Of a stretch of 64,000 bases of DNA, positions 1 through 11,864 are shown piece after piece. The notes under the pieces are model-generated. The model ran no database searches. It saw nothing but the letters and a program-made list of their open reading frames with translations, and was not told the origin of the DNA. This DNA is from Adiantum capillus-veneris (Eukaryota > Streptophyta > Polypodiopsida > Polypodiales > Pteridaceae). The translations under genes were made by a program, and so were the position numbers. The stretch spans positions 106,653,587 to 106,717,586 of the forward strand of contig CM043966.1 of the NCBI GenBank assembly GCA_014529385.2, given 5' to 3'. The stretch's first letter is position 1, and each line of letters begins with the position of its first letter.

Positions 1-1240
1 TTGTCCATTTTTGCTCTATCGCACACCACTTAGGTTGCTTAACATGCAGCTTAGCAAATGGATTAATCCTCTTGATCACCTCTTCAATGAGTTGCTCTTG
101 ATTTAGCAAAGATTAAGATCTTTTACTGACTTGGTGGACATGGATCCAGTATGTTGTGACGAGGATTTTTGTCCAAATCCTTGTACTCTCCTTCCTTGTA
201 AATAGGAAAATTATTTACCAAGTGTAGAGCTTCTTTTGCCAATTCGTTCAGTGTAGTGCTCTTTTTCATGTGTAGATATTTTTCGAGATCTGCATTCCTT
301 GGTCCTTGGATAAAAATGAGCATTAACCTTGACTGGGTTGACAGTTCTTCTACTAGACAGAACTTCACATATTTTTTTAGCCGTAAGGCTAATTTTTGTA
401 CAGATTCACTTATTTCTGCTTGAATTTATGGATTTGTGAGACATTGTTATGAGCTATACCCCTTTGAGTGGTGGTGGTGGTGTTGCTCCTAGCACTGGTA
501 CGGCCTGATATCCACCTCTATATGATTTGTAGTGTTGCATATTTTTTGAGTGCTTGAAATGATAACATTGGTTGCAGGTTTTGAGGGTTGGTCAATGGCT
601 TTCCAGTGGTATGTGATGTGGTGTCATAGTCTTCTGAGAAGGGATTGGTTGATTTGCTAGGGGTATGTGTGGGATTTTGCTTTTCTTCAGGAGCCTGTGT
701 CTAAGCTTAGGAGGTAGTTCTTGAATCCCCATGACCATCTTCCCTTTTGCCATGTTATCTCCATACTAATTGTAGTTTTATGGGTCTCTGACAATGAGAT
801 AGTGGTTCCCCTCTTCATCGTGGAATCTATCACCATCATTGTATACTTGGATTACTCCTAATCCTTGAGCAATATGTTCTTCAATACAGATGCAATTGCG
901 TCCTCAAGCATCCGTGTAAACTAGGGCTCCATGGGAATTTGTTCCCTCTATAAAGATTCTCGTGTATTTTGGTGTGGTGAAAGGGGTTTGAGAGGTGCTA
1001 CCTCATGAGGCCCTTTGTTGTTGGAAGAATCCTTGTTGCCAGCTAGCCATCCAGTGATATGATTTGTTAGAAGAGGGGTCAGTACCACTACCCCTCTCTA
1101 TGATTAGTGCTAAGGGATCTATCCTAGCTTGGTTTACGCTCTCTTCCATTGATATTAGACTCCCTTGGTCAGTTGTCACTCTAGCGTCTCTCAGAAGATA
1201 ACTACCCAATCTCAAATACATGAAACAACACAGACACACT
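1..1240 (-). pseudogene. Decayed gag of a G4-related gypsy element
   Basis: Read on the minus strand, three stretches match the Gag of element G4 (27780-31613) in the same order. Near 1170-1080 is a segment with ESVNQ...DPLALI like the G4 N terminus. Near 930-780 is a segment with NDGDRFHDEEGNHYLIV, matching the G4 stretch around SGDRYLDDEGTMYLVV. Near 350-190 is a capsid-end segment with LIFIQGPRNADLEKYLHMK and EALHLVNN. Stops and frameshifts separate them, so no protein is made as it stands. The capsid part runs off the left edge of the window. Family assignment is by direct comparison within the window; the function (retrotransposon capsid) is inferred from G4. Confidence 0.75.
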
Positions 1241-3890
1241 CTTGCAAAAATCTCAACCTCTTATTTGTGAGGTTAGCTAGTTCCTTTGTGTAGCCTTTGC
1301 TCTTGGGTAACTTGGATACTTGTGTACACAAGATCAAGCACTTTGCCTCTTATCCCTTTGAGTGATTAGTTTAATTTTCTCTCCGAAGTCTTCATTGAAA
1401 TTCAAAAAAATTACAAAAATTTTGAAACTTAGTCAAAATTTGACAATTCAAGGCCTAACTTGAAGAAGGTCTTTGAGAGTGATATTGGAGTCAGTTTGGC
1501 TCAATTAAAGTATTTCTAGAAATCTTGCAAGATGGCCTAAAGGTTGGTATGGTCAAATTCTCTATTTGGGCTAAATGGCAATGATCGTGGTAGCTGTCAT
1601 TGATGAGCTTTTTGAGCCTAGTCACTTTTTTGTTGGTTGGTCTCTGACTGGTGAGTCTTTTAACACTCTGTATGAAGTGTTTGAATGCTTTTTCATGCAT
1701 GTTTGTTCAATTATCAAATTTGGCTTTTGACATTTAGTTTTTGGGTGATCATAGGGACTTTAACTGGTCCAAATGAGTCATGGAAGGTATATCTAGGATC
1801 CTTGCACTACTAGGAATCAAATGAAACCTACTTGGTCCAAAACAAGCTCAAGTGGCAGCTTGAATTTTTGGAGTTTGACCTGTCAAAAGGTACCTTGTTT
1901 CCCCGAGTCTGGTCCACTTAGGCAATTTTGAGATCCTGCTAGTATGTGATGGAGATGAAAATGCGGCAGGTGGCCGTAGCCGTGGTAGGTGTCACGGTTA
2001 CGGCCACCTGCCACCACTGACACCTGTTTCTTGTCTAGTCACTGACAAGAAACAGGTGTCACTGACACCTGTTTCTTGTCTAGTCACTTCCATAGATTCC
2101 TTACCTCTGGGGCTTCCCAATGACACCCTTTATCACTCAAAATGACCACTTTTTTTATCTATGTCTAAAATTCTAATTTTGACTTAGAAAATTACTATAG
2201 AACCTGCTCTAACTCACAGTTGATGACTCAAACAACAACCAAAATTTCCAGATATTCCCCCTAAAGTATATGCCAGTGAACAAACAAGAATTCATCAATT
2301 CACACGTCCCATTCTCAAGTTATCCACACTTCTTGCGTGCTCAATCACTTTACTATCAAAAGTCTCAATATGGTATTCAAAAGAAACCTTGCTTGGTCTA
2401 AGTAACACCAAAACTTAATTTTAAGCTAATTACTACTCCTACATCTAATCTAAACAACAAAGTAACCAAATATAAAAGAAAACGGAATAAAATGAAGTGA
2501 GAGCTAAATAAATGATAGCAGAATTTTTGAATCTAGTCCCAACTCACCACACAACCACGTACTAAACACAAATTACAACAAGACTCAAAGCACGGACTCA
2601 ATGCACAATGCACTAAAACTAACAACTAAGGTCATCCTAACCTATAAGGAAATCAAAAGAGAATGCGTGGCTCTTCAGTCTACCTGAGAAATTAGCAAGC
2701 CTCACTGACTCTCCTATCTAAATGTAATGAACTATAACACTTGGGCACTAGGTAAAGAAGAATGTCACCATGACCTCCTCCACTATTGTAAGTCCTACGT
2801 CCTCGACAACGACGCCGATGTTGGCGGGCCGCTGTGATTAGACAAAGTAGCCTAGCAAGAACTCAAACCAACATAAATATGTCAATTTGAGGACATAGCT
2901 GACCCGCCTAGTGCATAAAAATAGCAAATGCAATGCCCCAACGACAATGCACTGAGGAGAAAGGTATCACTCTCAAGCCAAGAAGCAACTAGAGGGAAAT
3001 TTCTTAGTCTCACGTGCGGTCTATTTTCACTCTAATGGTTGTAAAGGTGTCAAATGAACTACAAATGACATGAAATTTGAGACTAGGGTCTGTAAGCTAT
3101 AGGCAATAGGTTTCCAACAACAAATCCTGCAAAAGTCATTGTCAGGTAGGTGAGCAACCGTTGTTGTTTCCACCTCTTACTTTCACCAAAAATCACAAAT
3201 GAGGGGTCATTTGTCTCATCCTAAGGCCTACTTACCTTTGCACATGCTTAGTTTAAATTAAAACACCATTAAAAAAACAAAACAAGCAAATAGTCACACT
3301 AGGGGACCTAGAGTTAAAACCGCTCATTGCATCGCACACACACAGACTCAAACATATCACATTGAGCATGTACACAATGCCAAGAGTATGAGGAAGCAAC
3401 ACAAAATATTTCATTAGCAATGCTTACCCATAAAATGAGTAGTAAAAGTGCAGTATAAGCGTACTCTTCACTCTATACGCTCAATAGTTATCAAATCCCC
3501 TAATAATTACAACTTTTGGCTTATATACCCAAGGTTTAAAATTGGGTATTTGGCTAGAAAGGGATAATTATTTCAAAATGTGGTGGACTGGGGTATCTAG
3601 TTTCTCATTGAGTAAAAAACTATTTGGAGACAATCAGATTCTTTTGGGTTCAAGAATTACAATGCTGACTTTGGCAAAAAAGGTGGATGAATCTCTGTGG
3701 ACCCGTTCGAACTCGCGTGGTTGAGCCTTGCTTCAACAATTCTCCAACAACCTTTCAGTGATGTATGATGGATATCATTAGTGAGTCCTTGCACAAGTTT
3801 TTGGCAATCTTCGGGGATGATTTCAAAATCTTCTAGTCTAAAGATATGCCTTTCTACTTTTGGAAATGGTATTCAAAAGGTACACAGAGA
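1241..3890. other. Leader-like and unassigned AT-rich DNA, no gene seen
   Basis: No reading frame here resembles a known protein. The part next to the gag remnant (1241-2100, minus orientation) is the expected place for that element's leader and contains the repeat cluster at 1965-2085. The rest, about 2100-3890, may hold its LTR and the decayed end of G3 pol, but I found neither LTR ends nor a primer-binding site. Confidence 0.4.
1965..2085. repeat. Cluster of inverted and direct repeats
   Basis: A 14-bp arm GGCAGGTGGCCGTA (1965-1978) pairs with its exact complement at 1999-2012. Directly after it, GACACCTGTTTCTTGTC occurs at 2019-2035 and 2064-2080, with its exact inverse at 2044-2060. The unit beginning actgacacctg and running to tctagtc (25 bp) is repeated directly at 2016-2040 and 2061-2085. 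RNA or single-stranded DNA here could fold into two strong hairpins. Confidence 0.9.
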
Positions 3891-4039
3891 AGAGGATCTA
3901 TCCTCGGGGCATTCACTAAGTAAAATTTTCTTATATCACGTGTGTTCACCAAAATGGATAATAATTACCCCTCTTGTACACATTTGGCTCCTCCTTGATT
4001 TCATCTCGTACCACCCTTGGATAAATTGGTAAATCAATG

Positions 4040-5840
4040 ACCTTGCTAACAAAAATGTTTTCCAAGTGAGATTGACTAGTATGGTCGATCTTGAACTCAA
4101 ATTTGAACTCCTGTAACCATATCACCCATTTTATGATCCACTTCCTTGGCTTTTAGTACAACACCACTACATGCAACAAATTGTTAGCCATCACCACATA
4201 AAACTTTCGCACAATGAGATGTACTTTGAACTTCCTACAAAAAAAAAACATTGCCATGACCCACTGCTCTGCTTTGATGTAGGTCGCCTCCAAGAATTAT
4301 CACCCTACTTTCAAAGTAGATAGGTTTATAGCTCATTTGTACCTTTTGCAGTAAGACCTTCCCAATGGCCATCGTACATACCATCATAGCCACATAGAAA
4401 TCATCCTCTTGGTTGGGAGAACACACCATCGACAACTGACACAAGATTTTGTTCACCTTGTCAAAAGCTTCTTGAGTTTCTTTGTCCCATTCAAACCCAT
4501 GAACTTGTTGAGCCCTCTTTTGAAGGGGGTACACGTACTACAATAGCATCCAAAAAAAACCACAGGATATATACTTCAATTGATGCATAAATGAGACCAA
4601 ACCTTGCGCACTTGAGGGAGGCTCCATTAGGTTTAGAGCCTTAACCTTCTTTGAATCTGCTTCAATACCATTTTGCATCACCACATGGCCCAGCAATTGT
4701 GCTCGAGGCTATGCAAGCTTGCACTCCTTAGGGTTCAATTGACCTCCTTCTTCATCAAGCCTCTAAAAACATAGTTGTAGCTTCAATAAATGATCTTCCC
4801 TTGAGCTATAGCACCCGATGTCATCCATAAAAACCATAATGAACCTACCCAAGTAGGGACCAAACACCTTGTTCATCCAATCTTGAAAGGTGGCATAGGC
4901 ATTCACCAACCCAAATGGCATTCTATGGTAAGCAAAACATCCCCATGGAGAGATAAATGTCATCTTCAAGTAGTCTTCAAATGTGAAACTACCCTAAAAA
5001 CGCATCCATGATGGAGTACCTTTAATGGCTTGCCACCTGATTTAAGAATTCATCCTGAAATGGCAAGGGATAATAATTTCTCTTGGTCGCTGCATTCAAT
5101 GGCTTGTAGTTAATGCACACCCTCCATTTCCTATTCTTCTTAGGGGTGACAACCACCGCGAAAACCCACTTTGACTCCTTCATAGGGTATATGATACCTG
5201 CATCTACTAAAAATTGGTTAATCTCCTATCAAAGAGCTTATTTTTTAATCTCCTTAGCTTCTGCGCTTTTGGCTTGTACCCTTCCTTGAGAGCTCAACAC
5301 CCGCCTTGCAGATCCTTGTACTTTGTCGCAAACAAATTTGGATAGGACTCACACAATTGGATGTAGCCTTCTTTCTCTTGCTTGGTCAAGTCCTTCCTCG
5401 ACATATTGACTACTACGGATGCATCTCCTCTTTCGCATGAGAGCCTTCTACAGTGACACCAAACAAATTGGCATCTATCTTTAGCATATCATCCTCACTC
5501 TCCTCTTCCTCTGTATTTCTATAGCCCTCATCATAAGTTGTCTTGGTCTCGTACTTGTAGCTTGTCATATCATCCCCATCTCTTGCCACCATGGGATGGA
5601 AACGCCTCTCTTTAGTCTTCAGGTTGAGCACCACTTGTCTTCCTCTCTCTTTGGCAGGCAAGGTGAACACCCTGCTTTCCCAATACTATTCAACACCTAT
5701 TGTGAGAAACCACATCCTACCCAAGATGATTGGATAAGCATTATCACCTACTTTCATCATGAAGAAATGAATTAGGCACTCAATGCCCATCACCTTCACT
5801 CTTATGTCTTGAGCCACACCCAAAAACCTAGCTTTGGCAC
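4040..5840 (-). pseudogene. G3 protease-reverse transcriptase-RNase H remnant
   Basis: Minus-strand segments in pol order. About 5840-5690 is the end of the protease with AYPIILGRMWF. About 5240-4763 is the reverse transcriptase, with FISPWGCFAYHRMPFGL and the catalytic-type FMDDI followed by YSSREDH. At 4534-4235 is the first part of RNase H, with WDKETQEAFDKV and IYFESRVI. At 4200-4040 is the end of that domain, with KWVIWLQEFKFEF. Several stops and frameshifts interrupt the run, so it is dead. The intact element T carries the same blocks in the same order. Confidence 0.75.
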
Positions 5841-6429
5841 GGTTAGCATCCTCATATGCACATTTTACTTAGCCACCACTGCTTCGACACCTGTTTCCCT
5901 CATAGTAGCCTCCGTAATGACACAAACCTATGCTCCACCTTCTATATAGGCATGTACCTGCATCCTCGTTTCAATGATCGAATCCACAAAAGGAGGAACA
6001 TTTGTTTTGGACTAAGGCCATATTTTTCACTACATGCACATCATTTACTAGGTTATATTTGGGGTAGCCGCATCCTAGCTGAAAGTCTTCTTGCTTGATT
6101 TTGTGATGCCTTCTCTTTTTGCTAGTTTTCAAATGCTCTCTACCTTCATACACTTTCTCTTTACCTTTGTAAGCTCTAGTCTCCTACTCAGTCTTTGTTT
6201 CCCTCTCAACTCTAGCCCTTTTATTGGCCAAAACTTCAACATCCTGCTTGTCCACTCCAATGATGTTTACCCTAGGGTCTTTACCACCATCAAGAGGTGC
6301 TGGTTGCAATGGATTCTCAATTACCTGCTCTCTCGGGCCATTAAACTATGCTTGGCCTCTTCCTCTTCCAAACAAATGGTAAATACCACCTCTTTCTCTC
6401 AGAGGATGAGGGAAATCCGGTGCATAATG

Positions 6430-7190
6430 CTCTTCTTATCCACAATTGTAGCACTTGCGGGGCAATGGCCTTGCCTTGCCTCTTGCTCCTCTTGGAGATC
6501 CTCTATCCATCACTCTTAGCCGCAATTCTTGCATTGTTTTAACAAATCTTGCATTGTTCACACTCAATTCTTCAACACAACTGCTACACCTCGGTTCCCA
6601 TGGTTCTCCTCATGAACAGCATCCCTCAAACCCTGAGGTTGGGTAGGAATCACCACTTTGTAGCCCGACATGCCTTGCTCAATCCTCTTTTTTATTTTCC
6701 TGCTCTTTGCTTTTGCGATGACCATTGCACCATTGTAATTCTTGGGGCTTTCAAAATCCACCTTTTCCCTCACCTTAGGATGTAGACATGCCATGAACTT
6801 ATCCAACTTAAAGTAGTCGCCATTAGCCAATTGCATGGCAGTCACTAACTCTACCAACAAGATTCAAAGCAATCCAAAAACAAAATGAATTCCTCTCTTA
6901 CATCTTTTTTAAGCACCTTCAATTTGGCATCCAACTTGACTGGGGATGCCTCTTTGCAAAAATCATGTAGGAAACGTGCCTGTAGAGCCGGCCAAGCATG
7001 CCTTGGCTCACCTTGTAATGCTTTGTACCACACCTTCGCTTTACCGTGTATCACCAACGAGAATGTTTGCATCTTGTTGTCCTTGTTTGGCATACACAAT
7101 GACAACATATATACACCTCAAAATCTGCAATCCACTCATAAGGACTCGCTTCATCTATGAAAATTGGCTCATACCTTCAAGACGCCATGT
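6430..7190 (-). pseudogene. G3 gag remnant
   Basis: The start is about 55 bp inside the primer-binding site. The first codons contain FIDEASPYEWIADFEVY. After frameshifts come FSLVIHGKAKVWYKALQGEP and then KFMACLHPKVREKVDF, a capsid pattern shared with N1 (FPLLVHGKARLLFDGL and KFMDCLYEEVCDKVEI). Near 6450 a damaged zinc-knuckle start, CYNCG, is followed by a stop codon. It would have encoded the capsid and nucleocapsid protein that packages the element RNA. It is now non-functional. Confidence 0.7.
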
Positions 7191-7246
7191 CCACCAAAGT
7201 AAAAACCTGTGTCTGTTTATCTAACTGGGAGCAATCATTGTGCTCC

Positions 7247-7261
7247 TCCATGGGGGCACCA
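7247..7261 (-). promoter_or_regulatory. Primer-binding site of G3
   Basis: On the minus strand TTTTGGTGCCCCCAT lies just inside the LTR end at 7267. The same TTTTGGTGCCCCCA core follows the LTR ends of N1 and T, which fixes the LTR boundary and orientation. I cannot say with confidence which tRNA it pairs with. Confidence 0.75.
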
Positions 7262-7266
7262 AAAGA

Positions 7267-7587
7267 TGGAGAGGGGTAATGGGGAACACACCCAGCACAC
7301 AAAGGGTTACCTCACTATAGCTCAAGGCATTCACAGCACCCTTGTCCTCTTAGAAACACCTTCAAAAGATAAAATACACTCTGATAGGCCACCAGTTGCA
7401 CACCTCTCAACACACCCACACTAGTAAGATCACCATTTCACTCATATACGCCGTCAATGTTTATTTCTACACACCCAACAAACACCATAGCTTACCACAC
7501 TATGGTATAAAACAATGCTCAAATTGATTCGGGTTTTGTTGTCTATGGCTCTGGAAAATAACATATTGAAGATATTTTCGCAGACGT
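7267..7587 (-). repeat. Partial 5' LTR of G3
   Basis: Starts, on the plus strand, with TGGAGAGGGGTAATGG, very like the ends of the two N1 LTRs (TGGAGAGGGGGAATGAGG and TGGAAATGGGGAATGGGG). After about 110 bp the similarity drops, and at 7588 it is interrupted by N1. The rest of this LTR was not identified beyond N1. Confidence 0.55.
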
Positions 7588-8683
7588 TGGAGAGGGGGAA
7601 TGAGGGAAAACACGTGGCACACAAAAGACTACCTCTCTATAGCCGAGGGCGTACACAGCACCCCAATTCACTAGAGTCCACCATCGAAACTCACGACACA
7701 CGCTAGCAGGCCACTGCTCGCACACACACTGGTGCGTAAACATGCACACACTTGGCAAGCCATGCATTTCACTGCTCGTTTTGAGCCACACACCACTGCC
7801 GCACACGAAACCACACTCTCACTTCCATTCCGCACACAAAGAAGGACCCGTGGGGCACACGCATCCGCACCGACACCGCACACACAAGCAGAAGAAAAAG
7901 AGAAGGAGGGGCAGGGGAAACGATGCGAGAGAAACACAATAGAGGCTTCACCACTGCTCAAACACCCTTTACAACTCTTTTACATCAAACGGTGCACCCA
8001 CATGGTTGCCAAAATCACTAAAATGCATCTAGTACTTTCCCTCGGGCAACTACCCCAAACTTCAAACTAGGAGATCTCCCTCGTCCAAACTTCGATCAAC
8101 GTGCCATCAATTCCTATTATTTCACTTGATGCATACCATCCTCCAGAACTCTATTGAGGCCCAAAAAATGCAAGACAGTAGAACTCCCTATTCGGCCAAC
8201 CCGGCCCATAACTAGCCCCCAGCAAAATTTTGATGGCCATAAATTGCCCTTTGGAGCTTTGATCAATCCAAAAAGACGGGTATGCTCCATAATTTGAGCA
8301 CTACAACTCTATTGGCTGACATCCACCTGGGCCACCTATCCTTAGCTGCCCTGCCCGTTGAGAGTCTGCTAAACCTTCTAACTTCAAACTGCAATACCTT
8401 GCACACCAAGGCTCCCTTTGACGAGCCGTCTGGACCAGCTTGCATAGCATCTCAAACTCCACATCTTAGGTCACAAACATAGCATTTTGGGCACCTTGAC
8501 TTCATCTTAATTGGACCATCCTTGAGTATTTTTTAGCCTAAAAAGCCGCATTAAGCATACATTTCCCCAAGCACCTACTTGCCCAGGTCTGCCCCATTTG
8601 CTTTAGCACTTTGTCCTACACCTGCTAGCACCCATAGCTTGACATAGACCACTTCCTTACACATACAAACTTTGGTTGCACCA
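7588..8683 (-). repeat. 3' LTR of N1
   Basis: Aligns along its length with 10761-11864, with scattered substitutions and small indels (by eye, a little under 90% identity), so the insertion is old. The left end begins TGGAGAGGGGG and the right end is gttgcacca. Beyond the right end the two copies diverge at once, which defines the boundary. Confidence 0.8.
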
Positions 8684-8695
8684 TCATTGCTCATT

Positions 8696-8706
8696 GCCCA
8701 CCCCCT
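8696..8706 (-). promoter_or_regulatory. Polypurine tract of N1
   Basis: Minus strand AGGGGGTGGGC about 12 bp before the 3' LTR, the usual place for the plus-strand primer. G2 has a near-identical tract (AGGGGATGGGC) before its 3' LTR. Confidence 0.6.
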
Positions 8707-8903
8707 AGTTGAACATATATGTTCAACCACACACAAGCCTATTGAACTCTAAAATTGCACACCCCAAACACACACTCTGTACACCATAAAAACATCTAGC
8801 ATATGTACAAAAACTGGCACATGCTACCTGCTACCTTTGCTCAAGAAGATTGCCCAACCCCCTCCTGTACCGCATGACCATCACCTGGGTCAAATACCTT
8901 GCA

Positions 8904-10700
8904 CTAATCTCTTTCACCCACTTGTAACACCCTTGCATAGTGCCACACCAAGGCACCTAACCAGCCACATATCCAAACTGCCAACAACATACTTCTATCG
9001 CTCCAAGCACTCACCAGCAAACTACTCACTTCAAACACAGCCTCACCAAGCTCATGGAATAGAGCACCATCGTGCTTGCCATCCAAAGATATACTTGCAC
9101 ACGTACCTGACCCTCCCTCCCATCCATGTAAAGCTAGCAAATCATGTACCTGCTCAACAGCCCACTGCACAGCCGCTTCTATCACCATAGCCTTCAACCA
9201 CCACTCACAAGCGTCCTTGGAAATCTTGGACACCACCTCAAAATCCACACCACCTGTCATAGAGTGAACTTGCTGCATAGGAAGCACCTCTATCTTTAGC
9301 TCTACTCTCTCCTTCTAACCTGCCATACACTCAATTCCAGCATCATCAAACTCTTCCTTTTCTACCGGCCCTTCAAGGTCGATTAGCACCACCTGCTTGT
9401 CGGCTTCGATCACATGCTCCACCGATGCATCATGTTCCACCAAGAAAGAGAGAAAATCATTCTCTGTCACATTATCCTTGTCTTCTTCCATAGACACGAC
9501 TGCTCTATCCCTCCTGGAAAAACTTTGTATCTACTACACCACCATGGCACATTCCACTGCCACTTTAACCAACATGGCCATTAGCATGGTGTCACACATC
9601 ACCTTTACCTACTCTTCACTTGTAGGCCTAAATTGCTCCACTTGGTCTTTATTAGACATCTCATCTTGCACTTCATGCTGCTCCTTGCACATATTCACTA
9701 TCTCTCCACTCACATGCAAGAGATCGAACTCATCATACCTAGATTGAGACAACTCGGTCTCCCAATTTGTGTTGGAATCCATAAAGCTACTGTCACTTGA
9801 CTCAATCTCTTCTTCAATCTCAACCTCAGGAATCTCCTCTGGCTTCACTGCTTTGACCTCATTTTCAAAACACACTCTTTGACATTTTCCACACTTCAAT
9901 GGAGATTCAATAGCCACACTTTGATTCAGCAGCACATCCTTTGTCCACTCTAGAACCACCTGCACTTCCTCCACAATTGGAGCTTCTCTAGCTGGCATTC
10001 TTGGCATAGGAACCATCATGTCTCTTTGTAGCCAAAGAACCCTTGGTTCTTTCTGCACTTGCACTTCCCTTTGCACCACCTATGGCTCAACTACCACCGC
10101 ATTACACCGACTTGGCATCACCACCCTTGGCAAACTCCGTCTAGCTTTGTGCTTCTTCATAATCTTTTTGGTCCGCCCTTTCGCTAGAGCTGCCACTTCC
10201 TCATATGACACCGAGCCATCTATCTCAACCTTGTCGCACACTTCCTCATACAAGCAATCCATGAATTTACTCAACTTTAAAAAACCATCATTCTCTATAG
10301 CAGTTACCTTGATCAGCCATCCCCAAAGGACTTCAAACTCCCATATGAACGCTTGAAAATCCGCTTCCAAGCTTTGCTTCAAACCGTCCAGCTTCCTCTT
10401 TACTTCATCCAGTTGCACATGTGCAACATCTCTGCTTTGAAAATCCACCTCAGGGGTTCACAATCACTCTTTTCTTCTTCACGTAGGCCATCAAACAATA
10501 GCCTTGCTTTACCATGAACGAGGAGCGGGAACACCTGTACCGCACCGTCTTCTCTTGACAAACCGCTTTCCAGCACGAAAAATTTGTAATCTTGGAGCCA
10601 GGTTTTTGCATCTTTGACCCTAGTGAAAATGGATAAATCATGTCCACGCCATCTCTAGCAGCACCTACTCTTCAAAGGTTTCACCTTTGGCATCACCAAA
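8904..10700 (-). pseudogene. N1 gag-like reading frame with unknown C-terminal region
   Basis: The N-terminal part (about 10700-10450) reads capsid-like sequence with TWLQDYKFFVLESG and FPLLVHGKARLLFDGL. A frame change follows. From 10448 to 8904 a single frame runs for about 515 codons, interrupted only by about five stop codons (at about 10081, 9610, a pair near 9533, and 9300). The first 120 residues match G3 Gag (KFMDCLYEEVCDKVEI). Next comes a hydrophilic segment with a lone CGKCQRVC motif, then a strongly acidic stretch (VEIEEEIESSDSS). The last part, with Trp-rich segments such as DACEWWLKAMV, resembles nothing I recognise. Few stops over such length suggest the frame was kept until recently. 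Confidence 0.6.
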
Positions 10701-10740
10701 ATCACTGCTTCAACTTTAAGTAGGAGCATCTGAAATCTCC

Positions 10741-10755
10741 TTAGTGGGGGCACCA
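10741..10755 (-). promoter_or_regulatory. Primer-binding site of N1
   Basis: Minus-strand TGGTGCCCCCACTAA, 5 bp inside the 5' LTR end at 10761. The first 13 bases equal those of element T, so the two probably use the same tRNA primer. Confidence 0.8.
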
Positions 10756-10760
10756 AAAGA

Positions 10761-11864
10761 TGGAAATGGGGAATGGGGGAACAGACTCGGCACAGAAAAG
10801 ACTTCCTCTCTATATCCCAGGGCGTACAAAGCACCCCAATCCACTAGAGTTCACCTTTGAAACTCATAACATACACTGGCAGGCCACCACTCCCACACAC
10901 ACCGGTGCTTAAACACGCACATACTTGGCTAGCCACGCATTTCACTCCTCATTTTGAGCCACACACCATTGTCGCACATGAAACCACACTCTCACTTCCA
11001 TTCCGCACACAAACAAGGGGCTCGCGGGTCACACACATCCGCACCAGCACCGCACACACAAGCAAAACAAATAGAGAAGGAGGGGTAGGGTAAACGACAC
11101 GAGAGAAACACAGCAGAGGCTTCACCATTGCTCAAACACCCTTTACAACTCTTTTACATCAAACAACGCATCCATGTGGTCGCCAAAATCAGCAAAATGC
11201 ATCTAGTACTTTCCCTCGGGCAACTGCCCCAAACTTCAAACTAGGAGATCTCCCTCATCCAAACTTTGATCAACATGCCATCAATTCTTGTTGATTTCAC
11301 TTGATGCATACCACCCTCCAGAACTCTATTGAGGCCCAAAAAATGCAAGATGGCAGAACTCCCTATTCGGTCAACCCGGCCCATAACTAGCCCCCAGCAA
11401 ATCTTTTGATGGCCATAGCTTGCCCTTTGGAGCTTTGATCTGCAATCCAAAAAGACGGGTATGCTCCATATTTTGAGCACTACAACTCTATCTGCTGACA
11501 TGCGCATGGGCCACGTATCCCCAGCTACCCTGCCCGTTGGGAACTTGCTAAACCTTCTAACTTCAAACTGTAATATCTTGCAGACCAAGACTCCGTTTGA
11601 TGAGCCATCTAGACTAGCTTGCATAGCATCTCAAACTCCACATCTTAGAACACAAACATAGCATTTTGATCTCCTTGACCTATCATCCTAATTGGACCAT
11701 CCTTGAGCCCTTTTTGGCCTAAAAATCCGCATTAAGCATACATTTCTCCTAGCACCTGCTTACCCAGGTCTTCCACGTTTGCTTTAGCACTTTGTCATGC
11801 ATCTGCTAGCACCCATAGCTTGACATAGACCACTTCCTGGCATAGACAAACTTTGGTTGCACCA
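10761..11864 (-). repeat. 5' LTR of N1
   Basis: The partner of 7588-8683. Both copies contain a long C/A-rich stretch in plus orientation, and homologous tracts such as ccctcgggcaactgccccaa and cccggcccataactagccc. Confidence 0.8.

Larger units (their letters stand above)
3890..7587 (-). mobile_element. Decayed Ty3/gypsy element G3 (5' part, minus strand)
   Basis: From right to left the order is LTR fragment (7267-7587), primer-binding site (7247-7261), gag, protease, reverse transcriptase and RNase H. The frame is broken by many stops and shifts. Homology fades below about 4040, and I found no integrase or 3' LTR, so the 3' end is lost or unrecognisable. Protein similarity to element T (reverse transcriptase and RNase H motifs in the same order) places it in the same broad gypsy group. 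The left limit is approximate. Confidence 0.7.
7588..11864 (-). mobile_element. Non-autonomous gypsy-related LTR element N1
   Basis: Two direct repeats of about 1.1 kb (7588-8683 and 10761-11864) enclose about 2.1 kb. On the minus strand the right repeat is followed by the primer-binding site TTTTGGTGCCCCCACT, and the left repeat is preceded by a purine tract (complement of 8696-8706). This is the normal order LTR-PBS-internal-PPT-LTR. The interior holds a gag-like frame but nothing like protease, reverse transcriptase or integrase, so it must have relied on another element's enzymes. LTR ends are TG...CA-like. I could not find a clean target duplication. Confidence 0.75.

Noticed and set aside
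7732-8482. Plus-strand His/Thr-rich frames in the N1 LTRs as proteins
   Set aside because: Composition reflects the C/A-rich LTR; the corresponding frames in the other LTR are interrupted or differently framed.
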